DNA of 12,074 nucleotides from an uncultured Acetatifactor sp. (GTDB taxonomy: Bacteria > Bacillota > Clostridia > Lachnospirales > Lachnospiraceae): NCBI GenBank assembly GCA_947644185.1, contig CANRZC010000036.1:1-12074 (forward strand). Reading direction: 5' to 3'. Shown here in pieces: positions 1 through 6,817 of this stretch; position 1 is the stretch's first letter; each line of letters opens with the position of its first letter. The notes beneath the pieces were generated by a model. That model saw only the letters and a program-made list of their open reading frames with translations, was not told the DNA's origin and made no database searches. Position numbers and translations under genes: made by a program.

Positions 1-745
1 AATACCCTTCGTACTCCTGATTCCTGCCTTTCAGTCTGTTCTGATACTCTCCAATGAGGTAATCCGCATTTCCGTAAGCCTTCAGCTCCTTTGTGAAATG
101 CCTGGACCGCAGGTACTCGCCTAAAATGGTATATCGCCTCTCCTTTTTCCAGTAGGTCTCCATCTCCTCGTAGATGTTGTAGTTATTCTTGCTGGATATC
201 CAGGTTTCCAGCACAAAAGGCACCAGAACTGTCACCAGCAGCCACCAGCGTATGCTGCACACATAGCAGAGGGTACCAATGCTGGCGATCAGAGCCGCAA
301 ACCGCGAATAAACGTACATGGGAAACAGATGTCTGGCGGCATTTTCCACCCTGTGGTATGCCTTGTCAATGATTTCCATGGATGCCTCGTTTTCCAGATG
401 CTCATACTTCATGGTCTTGAGCTTTTGCAGCATCCTGGCCTTGTAGGCTGTCTTTAGGATCAATTGGGAACGGGGCTCCACGAACTGGAAGATGATACCC
501 TCCATAATCTGGGGTAAGATGGCTGTTATCACAAAGAGAAGGAGGAAGACGGAATAGTCTTTCATTTCCATTTTCCCCTGGGCTACTGCCAGCCCTCCGT
601 CGAATACATTCTGGTTGGCATAAATGCCAATGGGTGTCAGGATTCCGCTTAAAATTGTACACAAAAAAGTCAGAATCACAAGCCAGGGGGATTCCGAGAA
701 AATTATGCTTATCAGGTCTTTGTAGGCTTTGAAAATTCTTTTCAT
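1..745 (-). CDS. ABC exporter-type transporter, membrane domain (partial, C-terminus beyond window)
   Basis: This is the first 248 codons of a protein that runs off the left edge. It begins MKRIFKAYKDLISIIF and has hydrophobic segments near residues 21-43, 66-87 and 146-181, with the loop KYEHLENEASMEIIDKAYHR (113-132) between them. That loop, followed by a basic and aromatic stretch (KKERRYTILGEYLRSRHF), matches the layout of type IV ABC exporter membrane domains, which normally continue into more helices and a C-terminal ATPase domain. No Walker motif is visible because the gene is cut. The ATG at 745 is preceded by GGGAGGGAG at a good distance. It starts 85 bases after the phosphatase stop with no evident terminator between, so co-transcription is plausible. 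The substrate cannot be told from this part. A permease-only protein with a separate ATPase is possible but less likely. Confidence 0.75.
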   Translation of the reverse strand, partial: MKRIFKAYKDLISIIFSESPWLVILTFLCTILSGILTPIGIYANQNVFDGGLAVAQGKMEMKDYSVFLLLFVITAILPQIMEGIIFQFVEPRSQLILKTAYKARMLQKLKTMKYEHLENEASMEIIDKAYHRVENAARHLFPMYVYSRFAALIASIGTLCYVCSIRWWLLVTVLVPFVLETWISSKNNYNIYEEMETYWKKERRYTILGEYLRSRHFTKELKAYGNADYLIGEYQNRLKGRNQEYEGY

Positions 746-830
746 GGCTGGCTCCCTCCCAAAACTTATCCGTTCTCTGCTCTCACCCAAAGCCTATGCC
801 CCCTGGGTGCTTTGTGTTGCTCTGCCATAT

Positions 831-1565
831 CTAGTCATGCCGTTCTTCCTTACAGTCATAAGTCTCACAGAACCTCCCGGAAAAAGAGGGCTCCTCCCCG
901 GCTACATACAGATGGGAAATATCTCCAAAGGCACTGACGCGGAAAATGGCTTTCCCAGGGCGACGCTCCTCTGTATAGATAGTCGTCACAGAGGTGGGCG
1001 CAGCACACAGATAATGCCAGAGTATCATGGGGGAGATGTTCATCAGATGGCTTAGCAGCACACACTCTATCCCAAAATGGCAGAAAAATGCCAAGGTATC
1101 CCGGTTGGGACGCTCTGCCCTGTACAGCTTCCCCTCCCGGACATAGCCATGCTCTGCCAGGACCTTGTCAAAGTTCTCAACCACTTCCTGGTATGCCTCC
1201 CTGACGCCTGCTCCCCGCATAATCTCCGTATCCGCCCAGCCCTCCGGATCACAATAGGCCTCATCCGCTGTCCAGTCCTGGGGCAGCCAATCCCAGATAA
1301 TCCCTATCCTGTCGCTCCTCATATCAGGTCGCGTGATCCCAGGCCAGAACTCCCGCAGCCATGTGCACTCTGTGGCTGTCCTGCCCATTTTCTGCAAAGT
1401 CAGGGAAGCCGTGTCCCTAGCCCGTCCCAGGGAGGACACATAAAACTGTGCAATCTCCATCTGGGAGATTCTGCGGGACAAAAGCTCTGCCTCCCGCCAG
1501 CCTTTTTCTGTCAGAGAATCCTTTTGATAATCCGGATCTCCGTGCCTAATGATAAGTAATCGCAT
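831..1565 (-). CDS. Histidine phosphatase superfamily protein (phosphoglycerate-mutase-like)
   Basis: The 244-residue protein starts MRLLIIRHGD, with the RHG signature at 7-9 holding the catalytic His8 at the end of the first strand. The family pattern continues with SSLGRARDTA (44-53), the acidic residue in LREFWPG (Glu72) and the second histidine in FFCHFG (His163). These match the phosphohistidine mechanism shared by phosphoglycerate mutase, cobalamin phosphatases and broad phosphatases; the substrate here is not predictable. I chose the ATG at 1565 because GGAGGAGAG lies just upstream and RHG then falls at its usual position. A longer open frame to 1688 would add 41 residues of low-complexity sequence and overlap the preceding gene. 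It lies 64 bases after the ParB-like gene with only a small hairpin without a T-tract between them, so the two are probably one transcript. Confidence 0.88.
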   Translation of the reverse strand: MRLLIIRHGDPDYQKDSLTEKGWREAELLSRRISQMEIAQFYVSSLGRARDTASLTLQKMGRTATECTWLREFWPGITRPDMRSDRIGIIWDWLPQDWTADEAYCDPEGWADTEIMRGAGVREAYQEVVENFDKVLAEHGYVREGKLYRAERPNRDTLAFFCHFGIECVLLSHLMNISPMILWHYLCAAPTSVTTIYTEERRPGKAIFRVSAFGDISHLYVAGEEPSFSGRFCETYDCKEERHD

Positions 1566-1629
1566 GTTCTCTCCTCCGTATCTCTTTCTTATCTGTGTTC
1601 CTCCGGACAAGCTCCGGTTCTTCCCGCTC

Positions 1630-2256
1630 CTACTGCTCCTCTTTTTGGGCAAAAAAGGCATCGCAGAAATCGTTCCATTTTTCTTCATATTCCCTGTGGT
1701 TAAGCAATATCAGATCTCTGGGCGTGTGTACATTCCGTCTCTTTGCCTCTTCCACAAAGGCATAGACCCAGTCATCACTTTCCTCCACCACAGCCCGGAC
1801 ATGGGTCCACCCCTTCTTCACTGCATAGTACAGCCTGGTGTGTCCGTCCAGGGAGATATAGTGATCCTCACAGGGCAGTACCTGTATGATGATATCATCC
1901 GCCTTGTGGATAAAGCTGCTGATAGCCTCAATTTTGTCCTGGTCCACATAAAACTGGGAGGGTTGAATCTGGTCCAGTGCCACTGTCAGAAGCTTTGCAG
2001 CAGGATACTTTTTCACAATCTCCCCTTTTTCATCATAGAAACAGGTAATATGGGGCGTAAAGAAGCGGAATTTTTCAATGACCTGCCCGTAAGCTGCCGG
2101 CTCCCCTCCTCTGATAATCGCCTGGCTGTCCGAAATAATTTCCACCTCCCAGGGCATGTCATCCACTAGAAAGCAGCCGTGCTGACAGAGCACCTTTGTG
2201 GAAAACCGTGGGTCGTCGTATGTGTCTATTCTCTGAATCTCCATCTTAGTCACCAT
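1630..2256 (-). CDS. ParB/sulfiredoxin-like domain protein of unknown function
   Basis: The protein has 208 residues. Residues 92-160 look like the ParB N-terminal/sulfiredoxin fold: a strand plus LDQIQPSQFYVDQDKIEAIS, then a strand, then YISLDGHTRLYYAVKKGW. Here DGHTR (137-141) stands where ParB proteins carry a GERR/GHRR-type box. The C-terminal part (RRNVHTPRDLILLNHREYEE, 173-192) has the arginine- and aromatic-rich style of stand-alone ParB-like proteins. There is no helix-turn-helix domain and no parA or parS neighbour, so chromosome partitioning is unlikely. Other members of this fold are nucleotide-dependent kinases of small molecules such as free serine, so an enzyme is possible, but that is inference. 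The start is uncertain: ATG 2256 has only AAGG very close, whereas ATG 2244 (MEIQRIDTYDD) has GGTGA five bases upstream. It is first in a unit with the phosphatase. Confidence 0.8.
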   Translation of the reverse strand: MVTKMEIQRIDTYDDPRFSTKVLCQHGCFLVDDMPWEVEIISDSQAIIRGGEPAAYGQVIEKFRFFTPHITCFYDEKGEIVKKYPAAKLLTVALDQIQPSQFYVDQDKIEAISSFIHKADDIIIQVLPCEDHYISLDGHTRLYYAVKKGWTHVRAVVEESDDWVYAFVEEAKRRNVHTPRDLILLNHREYEEKWNDFCDAFFAQKEEQ

Positions 2257-2285
2257 GCCTTGACAAATAAGTTTATTCCCAAGTC

Positions 2286-2315
2286 ATTATAGCATCCACA
2301 TCCAAAGATTTCCAA
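2286..2315 (-). promoter_or_regulatory. Promoter of the ParB-like/phosphatase unit (extended -10)
   Basis: On the minus strand a perfect TATAAT (2286-2291) is preceded by TGC, giving an extended -10. A TTGGAA -35 box (2310-2315, four of six consensus bases) lies 18 bases upstream. The predicted start site near 2279 gives a short leader of about 25-35 bases. Confidence 0.7.
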
Positions 2316-2320
2316 TCTTT
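2304..2320. promoter_or_regulatory. Perfect 7-bp inverted repeat over the -35 box, possible operator
   Basis: AAAGATT and AATCTTT arms are separated by three bases and cover the -35 hexamer of the ParB-like gene promoter. A repressor site is one reading. On the plus strand the repeat is followed by six T residues, but no plus-strand gene precedes it, so a terminator is unlikely. Confidence 0.4.
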
Positions 2321-2381
2321 TTTCATTGGATACCCCATCATGCTTCCCTACTGGCACGCCAGGCCACGGACTTGCCTATTA

Positions 2382-2471
2382 TAATCGAGTAGGGGAATGC
2401 ATTTCTCCACTACTCGCCGCGCGGCCCGCATGCCGCTCTAGCGGCAAACTTCCACATGCGGGCCTGCGCAT
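2382..2471. repeat. Dispersed structured repeat, copy A (about 90 bp, two hairpins)
   Basis: This G+C-rich element closely matches 6666-6756. It contains an outer inverted repeat CGAGTAG/CTACTCG (2386-2392 and 2410-2416) and then a 10-bp stem, GGCCCGCATG (2423-2432) with CATGCGGGCC (2455-2464). Nested inside the stem is TGCCGC-TCTA-GCGGCA. It starts right where the T-tract of the metal-ATPase terminator ends and lies ahead of the next promoter. It has no open frame of its own. I do not recognise it as a named element; REP- or MITE-like is the nearest description. Confidence 0.8.
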
Positions 2472-2502
2472 AAAAAAGAGGCCTCCCTGATAGAAGCCTC
2501 TT
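2472..2502 (-). terminator. Rho-independent terminator after the metal ATPase
   Basis: Read on the minus strand, AAGAGGC and GCCTCTT arms enclose a loop of about 13 bases and are followed by a run of T. The hairpin begins six bases after the ATPase stop codon, so it ends the HMA protein/ATPase transcript. Confidence 0.88.
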
Positions 2503-2508
2503 CGTCTC

Positions 2509-4452
2509 TCAATCTGCCTTCACCTTCAGGCACCGGATAGCATTTAACACCGCCAGCACCATGACACCCACATCTGCAAAAATGGCAATCCACATATTTG
2601 CCAGGCCCACAGCCCCCAAAATCAGACAGGCAGCCTTGATGGTCAGCGCAAAGACTATATTCTCGTAGACAATGCGCAGACATTTCCTGGAAATCCTCAT
2701 AGCCAGTGCCAGCTTCATGGGATTGTCGTCCATGAGCACAATATCCGCTGCCTCAATGGCTGCGTCCGAGCCCAGCGCCCCCATGGCCACACCGATGTCC
2801 GCCCGAGACAGCACTGGCGCGTCGTTGATACCGTCCCCCACAAAGGCCAGCTTTTCTTTGGCCCCTTTCTGCTCCAGCAGAGCTTCCACTGCCGCCACCT
2901 TGTCTGCTGGTAGCAGTTCACTTCTGAACTGATCCAGCCCCAGCTGCTCCGCCACATGCTCCGCCGTAAGTCTGCCATCTCCAGTGAGCATCACCGTCTC
3001 TTTCACACCTGCTGCCTTCAGCGCCGCAATGGCCTCCCTGGACTGCTCCTTCACCACGTCGGCTATGAGGATGTAGCCGGCGTAGGTTCCATCCACTGCC
3101 ACATGGACCACAGTGCCCACCTGCTCTGTCTTTTCATAGGGCAGCCGAAGACTTTCCATCAGTCTCCCATTGCCTGCCGCCACATCCATACCGTCTACCT
3201 GAGCCTTCACGCCGTGGCCGCTGATCTCCTCCACCTGGGACACCCTAGAGGAATGGATTTCTTTGCCGTAAGCCTCCTTTAGGCTCTTGCTGATAGGGTG
3301 GTTGGAGTAGCTCTCCGCGTAAGCTGCCAGCTCCAGCAGACGCTCCGCTGCCGTCTGCTGAGCTGCTCCGGCCTCCTGTTCTGTCTTTTCGGCAAAATCC
3401 GCCACGGGACATACCCGGGTCACCTGAAAGACTCCCTTTGTCAGCGTGCCAGTCTTGTCAAAGACCACATATTTTGTCTGGGCCAGGGCCTCCAGGTAAT
3501 TGGAGCCCTTCACCAGGATACCGCAGGCAGAGGCTCCGCCAATGCCGCCGAAAAAGCTTAAAGGAATGGATATCACCAGCGCACAGGGACAACTAATGAC
3601 CAGGAAAGTCAATGCTCTTATGATCCAGGTGCTCCAGCCTGCTGGATTGCCCAGAATCAGGTTGATAAGCGGCGGCAGCACTGCCAGCGCCAAAGCGCTG
3701 TAGCAAACCCCAGGGGTATAGTACCTGGCAAACTTTGTGATAAAGTTCTCTGTCCTAGCCTTTTTCATGCTGGAATTCTCCACCAGGTCCAAAATTTTGG
3801 ATACCGTAGAATCCCCAAATTCCTTGGTGGTGCGAATCCGCAGCAGCCCTGAGAGATTCACGCAGCCGCTGATAATCTCCTCTCCCAGTCCTACCTGCCT
3901 GGGCACGCTCTCCCCGGTGAGGGCGCTGGTATTTAGCATGGAATTTCCCTCTATCACCACACCGTCGATGGGTACCTTTTCTCCGGGCTGCACCAGGATA
4001 ACTGTCCCTACTTCCACCTCATCCGGATCCACCTGCTCTAGATTGCCCTCCTCATCCTCCACATTGGCATAGTCAGGACGGATGTCCATCAGGGCGCTGA
4101 TATTCTTTCTGCTCCTGCCCACAGCCACCGCCTGGAACAGCTCGCCAATCTGATAAAAGAGCATAACTGCCACGCCCTCGGCAAACTCTCCCTCCAGCCC
4201 TTTGCTTTCGTTGTAGATGCCAAGTAGCATGGCTCCCACCGTAGCCACTGCCATCAAGAAATTTTCATCAAACACCTCTCCATGGCTGATACCCAGCACT
4301 GCCTTGCGCAGAATGTCATAACCGATAATGAGATAGGGCACCAGATACAGCGCAAATCTCAAATAGCCTGTCACAGGCACGAAATGCAGCGCCACCATAA
4401 GCACTGCTGCTATGAGAATCCGGTATAAGATCTTCTTCTGTTTCTTTGTCAT
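2509..4452 (-). CDS. Heavy-metal-translocating P1B-type ATPase, Zn/Cd/Pb class (ZntA/CadA-like)
   Basis: This 647-residue membrane pump would export divalent soft metals using ATP. In order it shows early membrane helices (residues 8-80), the actuator motif TGES (179-182), the metal-site CPC (288-290), the phosphorylation motif DKTGT (332-336), the nucleotide-domain HP pair (385-386) and GDGIND (539-544). In the last helices, Lys606 and Asp627 (in WIAIFADVG) are the residues that mark the Zn2+/Cd2+/Pb2+ subgroup rather than copper pumps. It lacks an N-terminal HMA domain, which is encoded separately upstream. I chose ATG 4452 (MTKKQKKILY) because AGGAGG and GAGGAA precede it; a TTG at 4509 would add 19 unlikely residues. 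It should be co-transcribed with the HMA gene from the operator-bearing promoter at 4858-4885. Confidence 0.95.
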   Translation of the reverse strand: MTKKQKKILYRILIAAVLMVALHFVPVTGYLRFALYLVPYLIIGYDILRKAVLGISHGEVFDENFLMAVATVGAMLLGIYNESKGLEGEFAEGVAVMLFYQIGELFQAVAVGRSRKNISALMDIRPDYANVEDEEGNLEQVDPDEVEVGTVILVQPGEKVPIDGVVIEGNSMLNTSALTGESVPRQVGLGEEIISGCVNLSGLLRIRTTKEFGDSTVSKILDLVENSSMKKARTENFITKFARYYTPGVCYSALALAVLPPLINLILGNPAGWSTWIIRALTFLVISCPCALVISIPLSFFGGIGGASACGILVKGSNYLEALAQTKYVVFDKTGTLTKGVFQVTRVCPVADFAEKTEQEAGAAQQTAAERLLELAAYAESYSNHPISKSLKEAYGKEIHSSRVSQVEEISGHGVKAQVDGMDVAAGNGRLMESLRLPYEKTEQVGTVVHVAVDGTYAGYILIADVVKEQSREAIAALKAAGVKETVMLTGDGRLTAEHVAEQLGLDQFRSELLPADKVAAVEALLEQKGAKEKLAFVGDGINDAPVLSRADIGVAMGALGSDAAIEAADIVLMDDNPMKLALAMRISRKCLRIVYENIVFALTIKAACLILGAVGLANMWIAIFADVGVMVLAVLNAIRCLKVKAD

Positions 4453-4561
4453 ATGGTTCCTCTGCCTCCTTTCCCTCTCTGCCATCCACAGAATCCCTGA
4501 TCCAGTCAATATGCCTAAGCAAAAGAACCGCCGCAGCGATTCTTTTTTCAGCCTTCTCCTG

Positions 4562-4783
4562 TCAATCCAAAAAGATCTCGCAATCGTCCTCTACCTTCTT
4601 ACAGGCTTTTCGCACTGACTGCATAACACTTTTCTCGTCTGCTCCCTGGGCAAATTCTACTTTCATCTTCTGGGTCATGAAGCTTACCGTTGCCTCTTCA
4701 ATACCTTCCACCTTCTTGGCAGCCTCCTCCATTTTCAGGGCACAGTTGGCACAATCCACTTCGATTTTGTAAGTCTTCTTCAT
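4562..4783 (-). CDS. Stand-alone HMA heavy-metal-binding protein
   Basis: The protein has 73 residues and is a single ferredoxin-like HMA domain. YKIEVDCANCALKMEEAA places the metal-binding cysteines at 11 and 14, with the Asp before the first Cys that is usual in ZntA/CadA-type domains rather than GMTC copper chaperones. It could deliver or sense metal for the adjacent ATPase, which has no such domain of its own, so the pair looks like a split version of the usual fused pump. ATG 4783 is supported by GAGGAGGAG about nine bases upstream; an ATG at 4810 in the same frame has no clear ribosome site. The ATPase starts 109 bases downstream with no terminator between. It is the first gene behind the promoter and metal-sensor-type operator. 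Confidence 0.9.
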   Translation of the reverse strand: MKKTYKIEVDCANCALKMEEAAKKVEGIEEATVSFMTQKMKVEFAQGADEKSVMQSVRKACKKVEDDCEIFLD

Positions 4784-4832
4784 GGTACAAATCTCCTCCT
4801 CATTTTTCATGGATATGTATTTAACATCCTTT

Positions 4833-4854
4833 CATATGAATCATTGTTCATATG
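4833..4854. promoter_or_regulatory. ArsR/SmtB-type metal-sensor operator
   Basis: A perfect 8-bp inverted repeat, CATATGAA-N6-TTCATATG, lies just downstream of the -10 box and over the predicted start site. The form ATATGAA-N6-TTCATAT matches sites known for the SmtB/CzrA/CadC branch of ArsR repressors. Its place before an HMA protein and Zn/Cd ATPase supports metal-induced derepression. No ArsR gene lies in the window. Confidence 0.8.
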
Positions 4855-4857
4855 TTT

Positions 4858-4885
4858 ATATTACCATACTTCCCGGAAATGTCAA
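4858..4885 (-). promoter_or_regulatory. Promoter of the metal-efflux unit
   Basis: On the minus strand a consensus TTGACA (4880-4885) lies 16 bases from TAATAT (4858-4863). A TGG immediately upstream of TAATAT forms an extended -10. The start site falls near 4851, inside the inverted repeat. Confidence 0.8.
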
Positions 4886-4937
4886 GAAGGATCTGAAAAT
4901 TTTTCTGGTGTTTTTTACGGGTCACTGTCAGATTATC

Positions 4938-4995
4938 AAAAACCCTGCCTCTGCCTTCTGGACTAGAAAGAATGCCAGGAAGGCAGACAGCAGGG
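4938..4995 (-). terminator. Rho-independent terminator of the clpX-like gene
   Basis: Read on the minus strand, a long stem pairs CCCTGC with GCAGGG, followed after a small bulge by TCTGCCTTC with GAAGGCAGA. It is closed by a loop of about 20 bases and followed by TTTTT. It starts 28 bases after the stop codon and isolates clpX from the metal-efflux promoter. Confidence 0.9.
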
Positions 4996-5023
4996 ATATA
5001 CAGAAAAGTATTGCAATATGTGA

Positions 5024-6553
5024 TTATGGCTTTGGCCGCTCCGCAGCCTCTAACAGCATTTGGTTCCCCCGGATATCAATCATGGGCCCGCCAGTGCCCT
5101 GGATGTACTCTTTTGTGATGGTAACCTTGCCGATATTCTCGTCCTTTGGAATCTCATACATAATGTCCAGCATGAATTCCTCTATAATGGACCGCAGGGC
5201 TCTGGCTCCCGTGTCTCGCTCCATGGCCTTGTCTGCGATGGCCTCCAAGGCCTCATCTGTGAATTCCAGCTTCACCTCATCCAGCTCCAAAAGTTTTTGA
5301 TATTGCTTCAAGATAGCATTCTTTGGCTCCTTTAGCACTTTCACCAGCATCTCTTTGGTCAGCCCTCTAAGGGTAAAGATAATGGGCAGACGGCCGATGA
5401 ATTCCGGTATCATACCAAATTTGCGGATGTCCTCCACAGTGACTTTTGAGAGAATGTCCTTATCCTTGTCATACTTGTCCTTCAGTTCAGAGTTAAAGCC
5501 AATGCCCGCGGTTTTGTTCAGCCTCTGCTTGATGATCTCCTCCAGATCCGGGAAGGCACCACCGCAGATAAACAGAATATTCCTGGTGTTCACCGTAGCA
5601 AGGGGCACCATGGCATTTTTGCTGTTTGCGCCCACAGGCACCTCCACCTCGGCGCCCTCCAAAAGCTTCAGCATTCCCTGCTGAACGCTCTCTCCGCTCA
5701 CATCCCGGGTATTGGTGTTCTTTTTCTTTGCGATCTTATCGATCTCATCTATGAAAATAATTCCCCGTTCCGCCTTCTCCACATCATTGTCCGCAGCCGC
5801 CAGAAGCTTTGACACCACAGACTCAATGTCGTCGCCAATATACCCAGCTTCCGTCAAAGAGGTGGCATCCGCAATGGCAAGAGGAACGTCCAAAAGCCTT
5901 GCCAGCGTCTTCACCAGATATGTTTTCCCGCAGCCAGTGGGGCCTATCATAAGCATGTTGGATTTCTCTATCTCTATATTGTCCATGGTGCCGGTGGCGA
6001 CGCGCTTGTAGTGGTTATACACTGCCACGGAGATCACCTTTTTGGCATAATCCTGTCCCACCACGTATTCATCCAGGCTGGCTTTGATCTTGTGGGGTGC
6101 AGGAATGTCCCGAATGTTCAGCGCAGGCTCCGGGTTGTCTTTCTTTTTCTTTTTTAACTTCTGCTTGTTGGGAATGCCCCCATCCCCCCGCAGATCCGCC
6201 AGATTCACAAAACTGATGTTGGGGAAGCCACCCTGCTTCGACAGCTGATCCCACTCATTCTGTAAATGGGGGTTGTTCAGCATTCCCTGATAGTCGAACT
6301 GGCTGACCGTCTCCATGGTCTTGTGCATACAATCATTGCAGACGCAGATATTGTTGGGCAGCTTAAACATTTTCCCCGCCTTGCTCTCTGGCCGGCGGCA
6401 AATAAAGCAGACATCCTCGTAGGCACTATTGTCATCCTTGCCCGCGTTCTTTGTGGCAGAAGCATCAGGATGCCCCTGGGTCAAATCCGCTTCCTTGTCC
6501 TCTGTTCCCTGGTTGGTCTTTTCCTCTTCTGTTTCGTCATATCTATCTGACAT
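5024..6553 (-). CDS. clpX: ClpX-like AAA+ unfoldase subunit (divergent, long form)
   Basis: This 509-residue protein, longer than the roughly 420 residues usual for ClpX, would unfold substrates for the ClpP protease. After an acidic tail of about 45 residues comes a zinc-binding domain (C49, C52, C72, C75). Then come a lysine-rich linker (KQKLKKKKK, 130-138), Walker A GPTGCGKT (204-211), pore loop GYIG (237-240), Walker B IIFIDE (265-270), an arginine in EFIGRLP (388) and sensor II GARALR (449-454). The ClpP-docking IGF triplet is present (351-353). The usual RKH pore-entry loop is replaced by GANSKNAMVPLATVNTR (308-324). ATG 6553 follows GAGGAG; a longer open frame to 6637 would begin upstream of the predicted promoter. 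No clpP, tig or lon is nearby, so this may be a second ClpX paralogue rather than the housekeeping one. Confidence 0.9.
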   Translation of the reverse strand: MSDRYDETEEEKTNQGTEDKEADLTQGHPDASATKNAGKDDNSAYEDVCFICRRPESKAGKMFKLPNNICVCNDCMHKTMETVSQFDYQGMLNNPHLQNEWDQLSKQGGFPNISFVNLADLRGDGGIPNKQKLKKKKKDNPEPALNIRDIPAPHKIKASLDEYVVGQDYAKKVISVAVYNHYKRVATGTMDNIEIEKSNMLMIGPTGCGKTYLVKTLARLLDVPLAIADATSLTEAGYIGDDIESVVSKLLAAADNDVEKAERGIIFIDEIDKIAKKKNTNTRDVSGESVQQGMLKLLEGAEVEVPVGANSKNAMVPLATVNTRNILFICGGAFPDLEEIIKQRLNKTAGIGFNSELKDKYDKDKDILSKVTVEDIRKFGMIPEFIGRLPIIFTLRGLTKEMLVKVLKEPKNAILKQYQKLLELDEVKLEFTDEALEAIADKAMERDTGARALRSIIEEFMLDIMYEIPKDENIGKVTITKEYIQGTGGPMIDIRGNQMLLEAAERPKP

Positions 6554-6608
6554 GGTCTTTCTCCTCATTTCTATGCAAGATTCACTTTGTTTCTCATACC
6601 CTGTCCCT

Positions 6609-6637
6609 AGTATACTTGAAAACACAGTTCTACACAA
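6609..6637 (-). promoter_or_regulatory. Probable promoter of the clpX-like gene
   Basis: TATACT (6609-6614) lies 17 bases from TTGTGT (6632-6637) on the minus strand. The -10 is good and the -35 keeps only TTG. It gives a leader of about 50 bases. Confidence 0.5.
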
Positions 6638-6665
6638 GTGAACTTTTTCTAAAGCCTGACTCTGC

Positions 6666-6756
6666 TAATCCAGTAGGGAAATGCCCTTCTCCACTACTCG
6701 CCGCGCGGCCCGCACGCCGCCTAAGCGGCATATTATCTTTGTGCGGGCCTGTGCAT
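6666..6756. repeat. Dispersed structured repeat, copy B (about 91 bp, two hairpins)
   Basis: This is the second copy of the element at 2382-2471; the first 50 bases differ at about five positions. The main stem is GGCCCGCAC (6707-6715) with GTGCGGGCC (6741-6749), with GCCGC-CTAA-GCGGC nested inside. The pair C6715-G6741 replaces T2431-A2456 of copy A, a compensatory change. Like copy A it abuts a terminator, here that of htrA. Confidence 0.8.
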
Positions 6757-6792
6757 TAAAAAAACTCCAGACAAGCTTCCCTGCCTGGAGTT
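6757..6792 (-). terminator. Rho-independent terminator after htrA
   Basis: On the minus strand the arms AACTCCAG and CTGGAGTT enclose a 14-base loop and are followed by a T-run (6757-6763, broken once). The plus-strand side also ends in T-rich sequence, so it could work both ways, though no plus-strand gene is present. Confidence 0.88.
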
Positions 6793-6817
6793 CTCTTTTT
6801 TATTTTTGGATCATTTC

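Noticed and set aside
746..830. Possible hairpin CACCCA/TGGGTG between the phosphatase and ABC genes as a terminator
   Set aside because: The stem has a long loop and no T-tract follows it, so it does not support termination.
1566..1688. N-terminal extension of the histidine phosphatase starting at 1688
   Set aside because: The extra 41 residues overlap the preceding gene and are low-complexity, and the RHG motif is normally within the first ten residues. The ATG at 1565 has a strong ribosome site.
1549..2169. Plus-strand open frame of 206 codons opposite the ParB-like gene
   Set aside because: It is the antisense of two supported minus-strand genes, has no ribosome site, and its hydrophobic, proline-rich product matches no family. 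Other plus-strand frames in the window fail for the same reasons.
2378..2383. A second TATAAT on the minus strand at the edge of repeat copy A
   Set aside because: No -35 box lies at a workable distance and copy B lacks the hexamer, so it is not a conserved promoter of the element. The promoter at 2286-2315 explains the downstream gene.
4316..4522. A separate short gene (LLRHIDWIRDSV...) overlapping the ATPase start
   Set aside because: No ATG with a ribosome site opens it, and most of it is out of frame with the well-supported ATPase. It is kept only as a possible relic of a linker.
6554..6637. N-terminal extension of the ClpX-like protein starting at 6637
   Set aside because: The predicted -10 box at 6609-6614 lies inside it, so that start would be upstream of the transcript. 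GAGGAG precedes the ATG at 6553.
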